DNA of 64,000 nucleotides from Zychaea mexicana (lineage: Eukaryota; Mucoromycota; Mucoromycetes; Mucorales; Lichtheimiaceae): the NCBI RefSeq assembly GCF_025766255.1, contig NW_026516670.1, positions 248,001 through 312,000 on the forward strand. Direction: 5' to 3'. Below, in pieces: positions 11,485-23,200 of this stretch (positions are counted from its first letter, which is position 1; the number at the start of each line of letters is the position of its first letter). Below the pieces are notes generated by a model, which ran no database searches, was not told where the DNA came from, and saw only the letters and a program-made list of their open reading frames with translations. The position numbers and the translations under genes were made by a program.

Positions 11485-13363
11485 TTATAAAATTTTACAA
11501 GGAAGTTTGCCTGTACTTGGAGAGGATGATGATGAAGATGATAATGCTGCGGTTGTATTATTTTTGTGAGTATGAATGTCAGTGCTTGATGCCGTTGCTC
11601 GGGTATCTGATGTCTTGTCATCTTCGGGAGATGGTATAGTTTCATCGAAATCAACGTCCTGTGGCTGCTTATTGATGATGTGTGGAGTGTCAACGTCGTG
11701 GTTACATAGCTTGACAAGTTCGTAAAATAAAACATATGCGTCTCTCGAAAGTTCTGCTTGCACAGTGCTATGTCGTCCGGCAATGGTACGCACACGTTTT
11801 GACGTATCCAAGTCATCTGTTCGATGAATTGTCTATCAGATTATCTTGAACAAGATGCGAAGGGGTTTCCACTCAGTTATTTACCTAGTTTGAGCCATAT
11901 CTCGTCGTCTTGGTCATTTGCAGCGCCAACACAATTACTCGCTCTTGCATAAGCAACATAGTGACCCGCATGGACTGAGCTTCCTTTATGACAGACTGCA
12001 CTCTGTAGCCGCATAACGCATTCCACTTTCTGGCCACATGTCCTACAGATTGGGTAATCCGTGTTACGATTCACAAAACGGTTGAACTCAATTTGTGGCG
12101 GGATATCGATGATGGTCTTGATCTTGTGAGAATTCCCCCGCTGATCATAGCGGTACCGGTTTAAAACAATGGGTAAAATCAAATGCCAGTCCGGAAAGTT
12201 TTGTGGTGCCTGGGTCTCGATCGAGTTCCCTTGTTCGTTCATGCCGCTGTAAAACGGAAGTAGTTCCAGCACTTGCCATGCTGTCACCTCGACCTGACCC
12301 TCGGAATGCTCGGCCCCTTTGGTGATGGATAACTCGTCGTCGCTCATCCCATTGTCGTCGTCGGATGGTGACCTGTTTTCACCACCAGCACCACCAGCAC
12401 CACCATTACCATTACCACTATCGCCCACTTGACGCTTAATCCCAGTAATGATGTTGTCATAAAAGTGATCCAGCAATAAATTCTCGAGCTTTGCAGAACG
12501 GTCATGCGGTACGGCGATCGAGAGGATACGGTCGGTCATGACACGATCATCGTCCATGTCCCGGTCAGCTCCATGAAATAGTCGTATTTGAAACTATCAT
12601 AATACCCGGTGTTAGAACGCAAGTGTCGATATCCCATTCCACAGTAAGACATTTACCGGTAGATAAGGCAGATCGAACGTTTCTGTTAAAAACATGAACA
12701 GTTCACTCGCATCTTCTTGCATCCAGTTGCCATCCTCGTCACACCCTCGCCATTGGGCTCCCTGAAGTGTCTTTCGCAAGCCTCGAACCGTTTCGGATTT
12801 GATCAAATGACCTTTACGCATTTTGTTGACAAAAAACCGGAGTAGTGTTTGCAGCCGTTGCTTTGATTCGAATTCATCCGAAATATCATATGTCAGAAGC
12901 GGATCAAACGACTACAAATATCAAATCAATGATGTCTTCTTCCCTTTCAATTCCTTACGACCTTTTGCCACACACATGTAGGAGAATTCGGATACTTTAC
13001 ACTTAGCCCAATAAACATGGCAAAGAGGAGTGCGTCGATATAACAGCTCGTATATGCGTCGTTTTCGCTACCGAACAGCACAGTATTCGTCTCGATCCGA
13101 GGTGGTGGCCACAACAATCCACTGTCTGCCTCATAAAAATCGTCAAGTTCATTGAAAGCTGCTTGCCTGTCCCATGCACTTGCTTCAAGAATGTCGTAAA
13201 GTGCAGAATGATTAAGCGAACTGATGGACGAGTGGCGTTCGGCATAGTGGGTCAGTGATGCCAGCGCAGCTGTTTGCTCTTCGGTCAATTTAACTTCATC
13301 GTGGGATGAGCGACGGTGATGTGAGAAAAGAAAGCTTTTGATAAGTGAACGCTTTTTTCCCAT
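11485..13363 (-). CDS. ubiquitin-specific protease (UCH/USP, peptidase C19)
   Basis: Exons 13363-12959, 12911-12657, 12593-11885 and 11816-11485 encode 566 aa. The Cys box is GSENDAYTSCYIDALLFAMF (catalytic Cys107, with Thr in place of the more usual residue before SC). The His box is HKGSSVHAGHYVAYAR (catalytic His431). The C-terminal YVLFYE strand follows in the last exon. A CxxC pair (PICRTCGQ) sits before the His box, part of the usual finger region. Between the boxes is an acidic, Gly/Asn-rich insertion (about residues 278-318). It should cleave ubiquitin from substrates in the cytosol or nucleus; the substrate is unknown. The N-terminal 85 residues are basic then acidic and show no known domain. 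The C-terminus is Ser-rich. I cannot assign it to a named yeast UBP. Confidence 0.85.
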
Positions 13364-13975
13364 ATGCCCTACTACTGAGCGCCGGCGCCCTTATTGTTAT
13401 CTTAATACGAGGTGAGTGTGGGGTGGTGTAGATACGGTATGTGTTGTCGGCGTTGATTTATAGCGCAAAAGGTAAATAGAGAAAAGCTTAAAGATGGCAC
13501 AGCGATCATTTTCTTCTGTTTTTCCATTTTTCCACTGTTACCACATTTATATCTTTACGCCACTACTTATTCGCTGCTTATGTAGCTCAGTACATTTTCT
13601 AGTAAACACATACGCAAGAGTGCCTGTATATACCATACAGATAATTGTAGCGAAGTTAAAAATTGCAGGTCTTATAATGATCTTCTCAAGTTTGAGTCTG
13701 GTAAAAATCACCTTTCAATTAGATGACCAGTGAAACCAAGAGTTGCTGATGCTGGCAACGTAGTGTTATACTTCCGTTATTATTCTGTACAAGCGCATAC
13801 CTTAGAAAAGCTGATTTTTATCTAAATATAATGCAATTAAGTCTTGGCTACCCTCTCATTCGTAAAACTGATAGCATATACCAAGTTGAAAATGTGCACA
13901 TGGGCAAGACTGTCATGTTTTTGTCTTTTATGATCTTTCATAGCAACATATCAGAGTGAGTGGAATCAAAGCTTA
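13364..13975. other. spacer between protease and P450 genes
   Basis: 612 bp holding the protease promoter and the P450 3' flank, both genes being on the minus strand. AT-rich. No gene or repeat is recognised. Confidence 0.35.
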
Positions 13976-16321
13976 TTAGATTCCTGAAACTCTACGCTTA
14001 ACCAAAACCTTATAGCTATTCTTTTTGACAGTTAACGTAAGGAATGCACATCTATCCTTTGATGCAGCAACTTCTTCAGGAATAGCCTGGAAATCGTACA
14101 ACTTGATCAGATTGGCAATCGATAGTCGCATCTCTTGTTCCGCAAACGTCTTTCCAACACAGTTTCTTGGGCTAAGTAAAGAAGTTGATGTGTTTTACGA
14201 CATTAACAAATATACGATTCAGTGAACGATGTTAAACATAATGGAAAGGTAGAGCAGCCAGAAACATTACTTACCCAGTGCTGAAGGGAAGGAACGCTTC
14301 AGTATCTGCTGGAGGTGCACCAGAACCAGGAACCCAACGCTCAGGAATCCATTTTTCTGGCTCGGGCCAGTATGCTGGATCCATCTGTGAATGATACATA
14401 GTACAATTGAGAGTAGTCTATATAGTATGCGTTTGTTAATTAACATTGAATAAATAATAAATTCTGGAACCGTCGCAACGACTTACGCCTTTGGGAACGA
14501 ACAAGCGACCGTCTATCACAACATCACGTGTTGGCACACGCTCTAGGGCTCCTACGACGACAGCATCCAATCTCAAAGTCTCGTTGATAACGGCGTTCAA
14601 GTACGGCAGATGTTTCACTTGTTCATGTAGCAACAGCTTATGGCCCGGTTTAAAGTCGATAGCATCAACTTCTTGACGCAATTTGACGAGTGCTTGTGGG
14701 TTCGTCATCAGCTCAACAACCACAAAGCCCATGCTGTTGCTCGTTGTTTCCGATCCAGCAGTCAGGAACAGTACCGTTTCTTGAGCAATCGCGGAAGCTG
14801 TCAGTCGATCTTCGCTGTTGCTGGCATGTTGAGTATCAATAAGGATTTGAAGGATATCGTTGCGACGGGCCTTTTCGCCTCCTACCAATCGTTCCATAAT
14901 AACTTCTTTCATAAACTAGAGAGTAAGGATAAATGTTAGACAGTCATTTTATAGACCCGATGATGTCAGAGCATACAGTGCTACTATATGTACAGACCTC
15001 CTTTAGTTCACTGTTAGCTTTTAAAATACCACGACTGCTTGCGGGAAGCATCAATTTTAGAGGGCCTGAAATGGGATGAGTGACAAGCTGCAGAAAGTGA
15101 TAAAAGATGAGCCACAAGTGTTATCAAATCGGGTAAACACATTATCAAACATTTCCTCGACATTACATAATGCAGCATTTTCATATTTTTGGTTATGGTA
15201 CGGGGAACAAGATGATCGTTGCCTTCCAACATGTTGAAGGTTTTTCCGAATGCAGCTTCACCAATGATATCCAATGCTAAATAGTGAACGAGGATCCAAA
15301 TATCAACCTGACCGTAACCTTGTTCGTTGCTGGTCTTTGCAATATCTCTGTCAATCCGATCGAAGAATGCTTGGGTTGTTTTTAGCATATACGTTTCGAG
15401 CGAGTTTAGGTACTTGACCGCAAACGCTGGTGAAAGAACGCGTCTCTGAAATTCAACCGTTTAATTCTCTCTCATCTACTTTTGCTAGACAGGCTTATCC
15501 TAAAATATTAAGTTCTTGAACTTACACGTTGCTTGTGCTTGGCCCTGTCAATGGTACTTAACAGATCTGGAGGGGAGCGTTCTATAAGATAGGATAAGAC
15601 GTATGCCAAGTAAAATACATTTCTTCTCTTAAGTCAGTAACAAAGTAACAAATCATGCAGTAATACTTACTCTGAAGTCGAATATACATCGGCCCTTTCA
15701 GATACACTTCGTCATTGCGAAAGATCTCTTGAAGCATGCGCTTATCCGCAATGTTAATGCAGTTGGGTCCTAGACGCACAATGGAACCATACTTGGCGTG
15801 CCATGCTTTAAGCTTCTTATAACTATTTTACGTCAGTCAAACAAGAAAATCAAAGAGGAGAAAAAGAAACAGAGTGTGTTAATACAGAATATAAATTTAG
15901 GAATGCATTGATAATTTTATTGTACACAATCATCTCGTCTTCCCAGCCCTACCTCTCTAAGCTCCTCATGATGTCATGCCAACTTACGATGTTCCAGGTG
16001 GATCTTCGATACCGGGTGTGAAGCGCACACCATAAAATTTGAGGCCCAGTGGACCAGGAATACTACTCAAAGGTCCCAAAAATGCGCTATACAATTTCTA
16101 TACCATTCAATATATTGTGTGTAAGCAGATATGACTAATATATATAAAGAAGACAACTATAAGAAACTATCACGTACCGAAGCAACGATATACATAGCCC
16201 AAGTGATTGCAGCAGCCCTTCCAAAATTTGCGACAGTTTTCTGATCCGTTGATGAAGAGATTTTTTTGAATATGGCGCTAGCTGAAGCCTCCAGATGTTG
16301 AGTGAAGGATGTCGTATCCAT
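13976..16321 (-). CDS. cytochrome P450 monooxygenase
   Basis: Nine exons: 16321-16178, 16097-15988, 15822-15671, 15581-15526, 15445-15167, 15087-14998, 14915-14487, 14417-14275, 14171-13976; 532 aa. The hallmarks are in order: Pro-rich hinge (SIPGPLG), I-helix AGSETT (330-335), ExxR (Glu389, Arg392), the PEPEKWIPERW meander, and the heme loop FSTGPRNCVG with Cys472 as thiolate ligand (spliced across the last intron). The N-terminus has a hydrophobic stretch (about residues 33-50), consistent with an ER anchor. P450s oxidise small lipophilic substrates using CPR-delivered electrons; the substrate is not predictable here. It lies between the protease gene and a dead transposon, with an amine oxidase gene beyond; no biosynthetic backbone gene is nearby, so a metabolite cluster is not supported. 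Confidence 0.93.
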
Positions 16322-16465
16322 GATTAACGAAAATAAAACCGTAGACTAAAAGGATGCTGCCTTCTAGGCAAGGTCTGTTCAACTTTTATATGAATTTGAA
16401 ATCCAATGCCCCCCAAAATTAGCAGTAGTCCTCCTACATATAGTACTACATAATACACTTGCATA

Positions 16466-17748
16466 TACTATACTCGACCCAAAAAGTCTTTGAGAATTCC
16501 CCAAAATTGGATTTAATAAAAAAGCAAAGCAGTGATATACATTAAATTTGGATGCTTTTTACCTCTTCCTCTTTCTAACACATTACAATTGAACAACATA
16601 ACCAATAACGCCAATTCCTCTCACAAATGACGTGAAGAATAGCCAGAAAACAACAATCATGAAATTATCGGGCTCTATAAGGGGAATAATAAATTTCTCC
16701 AGATCGATGCTGAAGGAGTACAACTCGGCACGTAACACTGCTTACAACGTTATCAACAAATGGAAAGAAAGGGGCTCTGTGGCAAACAAAGAAGTGAACG
16801 ACCACTTGAGGTCTCGAAGAGGGACCTAAGCACTCTCTACCATTGTGTATGCCGTGACCCCCATTTGCCTTACCGGTTTCACCAGCTAGTATTGTAAATG
16901 CAGGCCTGCGATCTCTCGAAACACAGTGATTAAGTACTGTCACGTAAGCCAGCACTTAAGGCACAAATAGCCAAGCGACTGTTATTGACAAGTAAATACA
17001 AGGATTGGACACTAGATCAGTGGAGCAATGTGATTCGGTCTGGCGAGGCACGATTTCATGTGGTTAAAAACGACGGACGTGCAAGAGTGATACGCCATGA
17101 TGGGGAACGCCTCCTGAGTAGGCGTATACTTAAAATGCACTGATTTGGAAAGGAATTTTGCATGGTCTTGGGCTGCTTTTGGGCAGAAGACTTGGGATCA
17201 CTAGTTGTTATGGATGGCAATGTCGACCAAAACGCGTATTTCAACTGTTTGTCGCGCCACTTCCTTCTAGATCACGAATCAATTAACGAAGAAATAGGGC
17301 ACGAGTTCATTTTTGCAGAAGATGGGGCTAGCTGCCAACGGTATCAGATCAAGAATTTTAGTTTTTGGCCACCTCAAAGCCCTAATCTAAATCCGATGAG
17401 CATTTTTAGGGTAAGTTTAGAAAGGCCATAAAAAATATCGCAAAACGCCCATCAAAATTTACAGGAGAGTTAAAAGTCGCTCTACAAGAAGAATGGAGCA
17501 AGCTTTGGGTTGATGTAGCAAAACACCTTGTAGAAATATGCTGAACCAATTAAAAGCTGAGATAAAAGCTCGATGAAATGATAGGAAGTATTAGAGTATA
17601 AGCTCTTTTCTTACTGTACTTTTTATGAGTTACATACCGTAGACAGCTATCATTTTTCTGTCTTTATAGCGAACGCGCAGAAAAATGCTTCTTCTTCATT
17701 ATTATTTCGGAAAGATCCCAAGACTTCCTGGGTGAAAGTGTATTATAT
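16466..17748 (+). mobile_element. inactive Tc1/mariner-family DNA transposon
   Basis: A roughly 1.28 kb element with a broken transposase on the plus strand. The ends are imperfect terminal inverted repeats of at least 35-40 bp: the left end (about 16466-16506, with ACCCAAAAAGTCTTTGAGAA) matches the reverse complement of the right end (about 17705-17748, ACCCAGGAAGTCTTGGGATC), including TATACTATAC-like outer bases. TA-rich bases flank both ends, as expected for TA target duplication, but decay makes the exact borders uncertain. Confidence 0.75.
16632..17576 (+). pseudogene. Tc1/mariner transposase remnant
   Basis: Several frames carry transposase pieces in order. First is an N-terminal helix-turn-helix-like part (16632-16829, with YNVINKWKERG). 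Next comes a middle part with WSNVIRSGEARF near 17020-17050. The catalytic core follows, with MDGNVDQNAYF (17200s) and FAEDGASCQ..FWPPQSPNLNP (17310-17400), the typical DD34E context. Last is a C-terminal remnant to about 17576. Frameshifts and stops separate the pieces, and the expected Asp-Glu triad is not intact in one frame. It cannot encode active protein. Confidence 0.75.
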
Positions 17749-18279
17749 ACTCCAAACCATCTTCAGCGACCACCAGAAGCACACTAAGCAAAGAGCAATG
17801 CTTGCTTTATCTTAGCAAAGCGTTAGCGATATATGGAGATGACACTGTGCCTTTTCCCAACAGCCGAGGTTGTAATCTCTGGAGAAGGTATAAAACTGAC
17901 CGTTTTCTTAAAATGGTTCGACTGCTGATCATTCGCTCGATTAAATTATCCTTAATTGGACTAATTCCAATCCCTTTTTCCGCACGGCAAAAGATTGTGC
18001 AACGACTATCGTAATTTTCACACTTTGCATTTTCTATGTTATTATATGATTGCGTAAACTTATAAGCGACAACTACTGATGTTCTCTACAGAAGCTACTG
18101 GGGCGAGCTAGATGCAAAAACAATGATGTTGGTGAGACACCTTTGATAGCAGAACAGATATAGTCGTCTGCTGCGTCTACGGCAGTGGAACAAAGAATAC
18201 CACAACCCTACAGGTGCAACGTCAACCAAGATCATAAAAGATATAGCAGTTTCTTATTTATTATTACTATCGCATATAG
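17749..18279. other. spacer between Tc1 relic and amine oxidase gene
   Basis: Nothing recognised; AT-rich 3' flank of the amine oxidase gene. Confidence 0.35.
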
Positions 18280-20259
18280 TTAATTTAGACTGGCTTTTAC
18301 AAGGCCACGCTTCTTCATGTACGTTTTGGACTTTAAAATTAGAGGATAATACTCTATTTCAACGCATCCTGAGTCAATGCATTGCAAAATCTGAGATGCT
18401 GTTTCCGCTCCACTGTACCAAGCTCCCTGGAGGAATCCATAAAAAGACTTAGACATTGCCTCTCCCGCAAAGAACAGTCTGTTCTGCACTGGTGCCTTCA
18501 TGTTGACGTGATGCTGATCCAATTCACCAATGGGCCAGTTAGAATAGCTGCCACGGTACAACGGGTTGCTGTGCCAGCGAGGTACGAGGATATCCGTTGC
18601 TTCAGGAATATCTGATCCATACATGGAACGCAACACCTTCATAGCCTCGGCTTTAACTTCTTCATCTGCCATGGAATCCACCTGGTACGAATAATCTTGG
18701 GTGACAGTTACGAAAAAGACGTTGGTCGATGTGTTCTTGGGAAAGAAGCCGGGAGCATTCAGGTTCTGCCATGCTGCGAAATAGCCGCGACGGTCAGGAT
18801 CGACGTACATGGTGTACTGGTTGTCATCCCAGAACTGATAAGGAAAATTGAGAAAGATCTTGGTGTACGTCGCCATATTAAAACCGTAAATGCCTTCCAT
18901 TTTCCAATCAGGGAGACGTGGACTAAATTCGACATCGCGGTGCTGCAATACACCAACACTTTGAAAAATATGCGTACACGATGACTTTTTAGTACTAAGA
19001 ATCTATGCACACGCGCGCTTATTACTCTCAAGGATATGGATTTTTCCCAAACTTACGAGAATGTGCTGATAGCATAAGCAGCTTTTATTGTAACATCCGA
19101 GTCTGTGTAAATTGTAACACCATTTACATCATAAGCGACCTTGGTAATCTTGGTACTTAGAAGAACACGCGAATCATTTTTCTCCAAGAACTCGTTGGCT
19201 GCTTCTAAAAAGATGTGTTTGAAACCTCTAGAAACATTGATAACCTTGGTGTAAGTATATATTACTACGGTATGAAGAGGGTAGTAGAAACCAAAAAAAA
19301 AACAGCAGAAAGCGGAGACCATATCATACCGTTGATCAACAACAAACAAGTCGCCGTCGCTATCTTCACCAAAAGCAGTGTTGCCATAGCTGTTTTCATC
19401 GTTTTCAATGCCATGCAACAAGCTGCTGACTTCAGGGTTTTCGCCGTATTCCCAGTCAAAGTTATAGTATTCAACCGCCCGCTCCAATGGCGTAAGCGGA
19501 TACCATCCGGCTAAATCGAGTCCAACACGGGCTGAAATGTCGACCTGACCATTCTCCACGCGTTTATCTACAGTAATATGAGTATAAAATAGCGATGTGG
19601 CTGGATAAGGGAAATGGATGATATGCTTTTCCAAGATAGTGGTTGTTGTTGTAGTAGTACAAAAACATACCAGCAAGTTCCGACATGCGATCATATGCAT
19701 CTCCATAGCTAATAATGAACCCGTAATAGCAGAATAATCGACGACCATGTGCGTTAGTAAAGCGAGTTGAGGAAGGAGCTTGTTTTCAGGTACGTTTTCT
19801 TACGTGTTGAAAGCTTCGGTATAGTTTACTGGGCCAGTGTCGTCATAAAAGACAACATTGGCACCATCGTTGGCGGCAGTTTCCAGTCCATACTTCTTGC
19901 GCAGTATATTGATCGGATTAGTGCCCAACCCTTGCACCCAGTTGCACCCTACCTCGACCTTGATATTTGCAAAGTCGGTGTTTTGTGCTCGACCTGATTT
20001 TATTAAGACAGAGAAGGGTGCCATTTGAGTATTCACTGGGCCGACAGCAACAGGCAAAAGTTTCTGTAAAATACTTACCACCGAGTTCGTCTCGCGCCTC
20101 AATGATCAGGAAATCGTCCACACCACCAGCTGTCAGATTACGTGCAGCGCTAATGCCGCTGACTCCACCACCCATAATGGCTACTTTGGTGTGGATTGTT
20201 CTGGCAATGGCCAAAGGAAGTAGAGCAGCAGCTGCTGCTACTGTATAACAAATTCGCAT
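18280..20259 (-). CDS. secreted flavin amine oxidase (polyamine oxidase-like)
   Basis: Exons 20259-20079, 19993-19804, 19708-19671, 19567-19330, 19227-19057 and 18958-18280; 498 aa, all junctions in phase. Residues 1-20 are a signal peptide (MRICYTVAAAAALLPLAIAR). The FAD Rossmann motif GGGVSG follows at residues 30-35, with ARDELGGR and the GCNWVQG motif shortly after. The C-terminal FAD site is FFAGEAMSKSFYGFLQGAWYSG. The family oxidises primary or secondary amines, polyamines in the closest fungal groups, releasing H2O2; secretion suggests use of extracellular amines as nitrogen. An LSD1-type role is unlikely because there is no SWIRM domain and a signal peptide is present. A TATATAAAAAGG element (about 20323-20334) lies about 65 bp upstream of the start. 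Confidence 0.9.
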
Positions 20260-23200
20260 TTAAGTGTATCAAAGTAACAAGTACAAAAGATCAGAAGCAG
20301 TGCGCCAATCAAGAGAATACGACTCCTTTTTATATATTCTGCTCGGACTCGGTGTATATAAAATCGCTTTTGTGTAATGCGAAAAATTCCTATTCTCTCA
20401 ATTGCTGTTAAAAATGCATAAATTGGTTACTTTTGATACACTGTGAATTATGAAGCTTATAACTTCGTATGCACCATCACTGGGCTTGCAGGAGAATATT
20501 GAGGGGTAGAAAAGACCTTGATATTATTATATGCATGTAGTCCGCCAAGCACACTATTCAGTTACATCATGCATGTAGATGCCTATAAAACGGTCTTACT
20601 ATACATTGCATATGAACTGGGTTCCTTATGCAGGAGGTTCGTAAAAAGAAGGATTGTGCATTGCATGTTTTCGTTACACATGTAGAAAACGGACAAAGCA
20701 TGCTTTTGGTTATATACTCATGCTCATGTGTAACTTATATATTGTCATGGGTGTCCACAACCGTTTTTATTATATAGTGTATATAAGCTCAATCACAAGA
20801 TTATGCTTTATAATATATTAGAAATGTCATCAAATGCAAGTCTATGTTATGTGATGATTCTAAGAAAAGGACTGTAGTTAAAAAGATACTACTGATTGAG
20901 ATAAATGGTAACTGAAAGCAAAAGCAGCGCGGAAGGAGATGTGCGTAGACGATTGCGGAGATGACATATTTAGAAGACACATTGAAGATTGTTAGTAAAG
21001 ATATTCAGAATGCATAATTCACAGGATGAAGGAGTAAAAGACCGGCCACGAAAGGAGCAGTTTGATCATGCCCAAGAAACCAGCATGTACCGCTTGCGCA
21101 CTGTTTTTTCGCTGCTAGTATCTGTTGAATGCACAAGGAACATCCGAAAAACGCCATGATGCCCCTGATGTCACTTCTCTATTTATTGGGCTATCTAAGG
21201 TTATGATGCCCCATTGTAAGCTTCATTCTGTTCATTGATAATCATTTAAAATGATTGGGAAAGTTTTAGAAAAGGGACAGTCTTTAATAAAGCTATTCAA
21301 CTCTTGTTTCATCGAAAACGCTGAGCTAAGAATGTCATTTATTTCATTGTGACACCTAAATGCGAGATTAAATATATAGGCGTCGAAACGCATCAATCAT
21401 GATGTTTGTAATAGATATCGCATACTCAATTGTCAAAGAACATTGATGTCATATAAAAACGCGATTTCAGCATTTTGTGCATGCTAGTGATGCAGACATC
21501 TATATACACATCCGCAAATTGGACCATGATTACCCACATCCTTAAAAATTTAAACACATAAATGCTCGATTTAGGCACTCTCCGGATTATATTTGCGAGT
21601 TTTTAGCTCCCTTAGTAGAGTTTGGCGCGTTTTGCTTTGTCATGATAAGATTACACGTATACATTATAGCTCTCCTATCTTTCTTTGTAATCTTTATCCT
21701 ACCGTACAAGTAAGCACATGCATGACCGTATAAGTACATAATAGGTTAGAGGAAGTTAGAGAATAAAGAAAGAAGCGGTATAAGTCAGTTATCTCACACA
21801 CTACAGCTCACTTTAGTATTTTCAGTTGTACAGCCGGGTGTTTCTGACAGATCAAAACACCCCATACAGAATAATGTCAGCGATCACTTTACTTTTTTGG
21901 ACTGATAGTGTGTTATCTTTCCCAGGGCTGACAAACAAGCTCAATGATGCGATTTCGTATAACTCTGCACTTACAAGCTAGTTTCTCATTAAAGAGCAAG
22001 AATGGGCCTAAGCCCTACGGGTTGTAGGCTATCTACATATTTAAGAAGTGCGGCGCTGCTACCATCCTTTACTGCTGTTGCTCCTTAGCAGTTACACATT
22101 TGTGACGAATGATGGCAAACAACACCACTATTTTCTGCTTGCCAATTCCTGTTGGATCTTAATATGAGCGATATGGGACTCCTTATATTACGAGAAAATA
22201 AGAAAAAGACATCCAGTGTTGGCTATTTCTGCTTTCAAACGAGTCTAACATCTCGTTACTTACTAGCTATGTAAGCCGCAACAATCAAATGGGTTTCAGA
22301 CAGTATATGTATAATACAAATGAGACTCACTATGCCACGATCATCGTATTACCATGTGCGCATTTTCTATACTCTTGCTGGCTTGGTGTTGTGTTGTGTA
22401 ACATGTGCATGCTTCTACCCTCTGTATCATACAGTAAGATCGTGTTTAAATACTGCAGCGATGTTAGTATACTACAACACATGCTGCAGAAAAGAAACAT
22501 GGTTTTATTTACAATTTCAATTTGCTGTATGTACATAGTCAGAACAACCTTCCACGTTCCCACGCTGGTCTGACCCGTGGGAAAAGGAACAAGACATGAC
22601 CAGTACTGCTGCATGTTCTTCGGAAGATCGACCAGCTGCGCCATAAAGATGAAGTCTACTGCGATGTTGACGAACCAGCTCCGAAGATACCCCACACGGC
22701 AGCGCACCACCCTTATGGCATAATCACTACATGGGGTTCTTTGCTTTTTGTATATCCATTGCTATTATACAGGCCTGTCTTTTCTCCAATAGGGGTTTCG
22801 GACATGGCTCCAGACCACGCTTATGTGTCTAAACATACGTGCCGCTAGGAAGTGACCAATAATCCCTATATGAGGACAAAGGTCTATGAGTTTTTTTACA
22901 ATAAATTACATACTTTTCTGCTATACATAATCAGAAACTGCGACAAACAGAATCAGAAGAGTCGTGATTTAGTTAGAGCGTGAAGTATATACACATTTCA
23001 TATTATCGCCAAGTTTATTTAGACATGATAGTGGGTAAAGAGAATTCTAGTTTATAAAGCAGAAGTGTAATTCATAGATCTTGTATCAGTACACTTCTCG
23101 CTATACCGAAAACCATCTAAACCATGCCGACGTCCGTGCACTATCGGAGTTCATTATACCGCTTTTGTGCAACTCTTCCCTTTTCGTTAACTTTTTAAAA

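Noticed and set aside
16665..16955. Minus-strand frame within the Tc1 relic
   Set aside because: It is the shadow of the transposase N-terminal region on the plus strand.
13976..20259. P450 plus amine oxidase as a secondary-metabolite cluster
   Set aside because: No polyketide synthase, NRPS, terpene cyclase, transporter or regulator is present, and a transposon relic separates the two genes.
22289..22710. ORFs on both strands near 22.5 kb as genes
   Set aside because: Composition is Cys/Tyr/Phe-rich and random. Only the 22560-22730 part is slightly protein-like, and no start or splice site supports a gene.
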